DNA of 7,684 nucleotides from Hyphomicrobiales bacterium. GTDB lineage: Bacteria; Pseudomonadota; Alphaproteobacteria; Rhizobiales; Aestuariivirgaceae. A program made the position numbers and the translations under genes. Position 1 is the first letter of the stretch. Each line of letters starts with the position of its first letter. Shown piece by piece: positions 6,305 to 7,684 of the stretch. The notes below the pieces were generated by a model that had not been told where the DNA came from, did no database searches, and worked only from the letters and a program-made list of their open reading frames with translations. The stretch lies in assembly GCA_027030295.1 (NCBI GenBank), contig JALVFB010000330.1, positions 1 to 7,684 of the forward strand. The letters are read 5' to 3'.

Positions 6305-7249
6305 ATGACGCAAAAGAGCAAGCCAGCAGCCTTCGAAGCCGATGCCCGGCTGGGCATGGAGGAATGCACGGACCTTTTTGTTCTGCACAGACCGCATGAG
6401 GGTGTGCCGGCCAATCCCGTCATCTATGATTCGCCCCATTCGGGGCGTTGCTATCCGGCGGAATTCGTGCGCGAAACCGCCCTGCCGCTGTCCGGGCTGC
6501 GGGCCTCGGAAGACTTCGCCGTCGATCTGCTGTTCATGGCCGCGCCATCGGCCGGCAGCCACCTGCTGGCCGCGCAGCGCCCGCGCGCCTGGCTCGATCT
6601 GAACCGCGCGCCGGACGAGCTGAGCGCGGAGATGTTCGACGGCGCCGCCCCGGAATGGGCGCGCACCGATGGCGAGCGCGCCCGCGCCGGGCTGGGGGTC
6701 ATTCCCCGCATCATCTCCGAGGACAGGGAAATCTATGCCCGCCGCCTGTCGTGGCGGGAAGCACGCCAGCGCATCGATGCCGCCTGGAAGCCCTATCACG
6801 CCCGCCTGCGCGCCCTGCTGGAAGAAACCCGCGCGCGCTTTGGCGCGGCCATCCTCATCGACTGCCATTCCATGCCGGAGAGCGCCGCGAAGGCCATGAC
6901 GCCGCTGTCCCTGCGCCAGCCGGACATCATCCTGGGCGATGTGAACGGCGCTTCCTGCGATCCGTTGCTCACCGACACGTTGCACCGGCTGTTCGCCGAC
7001 GCCGGGCTGAACGTGCGCCGCAACCGCGTCTATACCGGTGGCTACATCACCCGCCGTTACGGGCTTGAGAGCTTCGGCGCCCATGCCATCCAGATCGAGA
7101 TCAACCGCCGGCTCTACACCAGGCCCGGCGACTACCGGCTGACGGAAGCCTTCTTCGACCTGCAGAAGATCATCACCGGCGTCATCCACGCCCTGCCAAA
7201 GCTGCTGACCCCGCTGTGGCGGAAGCGGCCTCCTCTCGCGGCGGAGTAG
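6305..7249 (+). CDS. N-formylglutamate amidohydrolase family protein
   Basis: Members hydrolyse N-formylglutamate to glutamate and formate (last step of one histidine-degradation route) or related N-acylated amino acids, using a zinc-dependent carboxypeptidase-like fold. The 314 residues are slightly long for the family (about 270-300). Signatures in order: DSPHSG at 42-47, WLDLNR at 96-101, GLGVIPR at 129-135, YHARLRALL at 164-172, DCHSM at 186-190, YTGGYIT at 243-249 and QIEINR at 263-268. The first His and the DCHS His are likely metal or catalytic residues. No Shine-Dalgarno is evident before the ATG at 6305; Met18 (6356) is an alternative and would remove a non-conserved N-terminus. No hut genes are adjacent, so a role in histidine use is unproven; annotation as HutG would go too far. 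Confidence 0.9.
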   Translation: MTQKSKPAAFEADARLGMEECTDLFVLHRPHEGVPANPVIYDSPHSGRCYPAEFVRETALPLSGLRASEDFAVDLLFMAAPSAGSHLLAAQRPRAWLDLNRAPDELSAEMFDGAAPEWARTDGERARAGLGVIPRIISEDREIYARRLSWREARQRIDAAWKPYHARLRALLEETRARFGAAILIDCHSMPESAAKAMTPLSLRQPDIILGDVNGASCDPLLTDTLHRLFADAGLNVRRNRVYTGGYITRRYGLESFGAHAIQIEINRRLYTRPGDYRLTEAFFDLQKIITGVIHALPKLLTPLWRKRPPLAAE

Positions 7250-7286
7250 ATGCAGGCCTTCCACCTCGTCCGCCCAGCCTTTCCGC

Positions 7287-7378
7287 TTGTTGCGCGAAGA
7301 GCGATCATGCCACCATTTTCCCCCTTTAAGGGAAAAGTTAAGTTCTCGTGCTTTATTACGCGAAAAGCGTCCCTGCCA
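7287..7378 (+). repeat. Pair of imperfect 26-bp direct repeats upstream of the 7402 gene
   Basis: The segments 7287-7312 and 7353-7378 match at about 20 of 26 positions, 66 bp apart. The best-conserved parts are CGCGAA(g/a)AGCG and TGCCA. Each copy contains CGC-N5-GCG, and the second extends to ACGC-GAAAA-GCGT. They could be two copies of a regulator site before the downstream gene, or chance similarity in a short region. Confidence 0.3.
7316..7336. repeat. Inverted repeat in the gap between the two plus-strand genes
   Basis: TTTTCCC (7316-7322) and GGGAAAA (7330-7336) form a perfect 7-bp inverted repeat with a 7-nt centre. An alternative core, CCCTT-T-AAGGG (7322-7332), has 5-bp arms. The A/T arms give it a T-run on one side and an A-run on the other. 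It lies 67 nt after the amidohydrolase stop and may be a weak terminator for that gene or an operator for the next one. The rest of the 7250-7401 gap holds no gene that I can support. Confidence 0.35.
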
Positions 7379-7401
7379 ATTTCACTCGGGAAAAGGAAAA
7401 G

Positions 7402-7684
7402 ATGCGGCCCTTTACCATTGCTTTCATCATTGCCTTGCTCACCGCCACCTTCCTGAGCGATTCGGCGGAAGCCCGCCGGAGAGGGTTCTTTCTGTTCCCC
7501 ATCCCGGGAACGGCTGAGCAACTCGTGAAGGTGAAGGATTTGCCGGACATTCCGGCACTGCGACGCAAGGATGGCAAATACGTCGATCTCGGATACAAGT
7601 TCAACCGTTTTTACGGCGGGGAATGGGTCGGTTACATCGACTCGAAAAGATATCTGAAGCTGAATGACGAACAGCTGAAGATAT
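7402..7684 (+). CDS. Unrecognised secreted protein, 5' part only
   Basis: An open frame of 94 codons starts at the ATG at 7402 and runs off the window without a stop. AAAAGGAAAAG precedes it, giving an AGG core 5 nt from the start. The first 24 residues look like a Sec signal peptide: MRPF, then a hydrophobic stretch (about 4-18), then SDSAEA with an A-x-A signal peptidase I site after Ala24. There is no lipobox cysteine. The visible mature part begins RRRGFFLFPIPG, is rich in Lys, Arg, Tyr and Asp, and ends with DLGYKFNRFYGGEWVGYIDS and a YLKLNDEQLK segment. I do not recognise the family and assign no function. G+C is about 50-55%, well below the other genes, which may indicate a different origin. 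Product is probably periplasmic or outside the cell. Confidence 0.75.
   Translation, partial: MRPFTIAFIIALLTATFLSDSAEARRRGFFLFPIPGTAEQLVKVKDLPDIPALRRKDGKYVDLGYKFNRFYGGEWVGYIDSKRYLKLNDEQLKI

Noticed and set aside
6232..6423. 64-codon N-terminal extension of the macro-domain gene
   Set aside because: It would read across the divergent intergenic region and into the antisense of the amidohydrolase start. The ATG at 6231 has a good ribosome site and the expected N-terminus.
5942..7264. 440-codon minus-strand open frame opposite the amidohydrolase gene
   Set aside because: It is antisense to a gene with clear family motifs and then runs out of frame into the macro gene; shadow frame.
7250..7521. 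Small open frames in the 7250-7521 region on both strands
   Set aside because: They lack ribosome sites and coding character and overlap the better supported gene at 7402 or the repeat-bearing gap.
1..7684. CRISPR array, transposase, phage, toxin-antitoxin or defence genes
   Set aside because: No regularly spaced repeats, terminal inverted repeats or matching protein motifs were seen. The macro-domain gene stands without a recognisable ADP-ribosyltransferase partner, so a toxin-antitoxin pair is not supported.

Overview
The window looks like an ordinary chromosomal segment of a high-GC alphaproteobacterium. Sampled lines of the main block run at roughly two-thirds GC or more. The strongest lineage hints are a Fur protein of the alphaproteobacterial (Mur-like) type that lacks the C-x2-C zinc motif, and ubiG close to an ACT-regulated lysC. 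I cannot place it below class level. I see no mobile element, CRISPR array, tRNA or rRNA. No stretch longer than 300 bases lacks a gene; the longest gap is 7250-7401.

Layout. Seven genes lie on the minus strand and are transcribed from right to left: a macro-domain protein (5689-6231), a short-chain dehydrogenase (5042-5704), a KdsD/KpsF arabinose-5-phosphate isomerase (4022-5029), Fur (3489-3926), UbiG (2705-3457), RsmB (1386-2708) and aspartate kinase LysC (37-1287). Spacing suggests three transcription units. In the first (macro, SDR, kdsD) the macro and SDR genes overlap by 16 nt and kdsD starts 12 nt after the SDR stop. In the second (fur, ubiG, rsmB) ubiG starts about 31 nt after fur, and ubiG and rsmB share an ATGA stop/start. 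The third begins at lysC, which has a promoter-like element and a hairpin/T-tract in its leader. A Shine-Dalgarno-like purine run at the left edge suggests that another gene follows lysC beyond the window.

On the plus strand, diverging from the macro gene, is an N-formylglutamate amidohydrolase family protein (6305-7249). A 152-nt AT-richer gap with small repeats follows. Then comes the 5' part of an unrecognised, probably secreted small protein (7402 to the window end) with clearly lower GC than the rest.

The genes are mostly housekeeping: Kdo/LPS precursor synthesis, metal-responsive regulation, ubiquinone O-methylation, 16S rRNA m5C methylation and the first step of the aspartate amino-acid pathway. 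I found no evidence of a new multi-gene system. The points most worth checking are a probable in-frame internal start in lysC encoding a separate regulatory subunit, the compact rsmB-lysC junction, the tight macro-SDR-kdsD coupling, and the compositional break at the right end.
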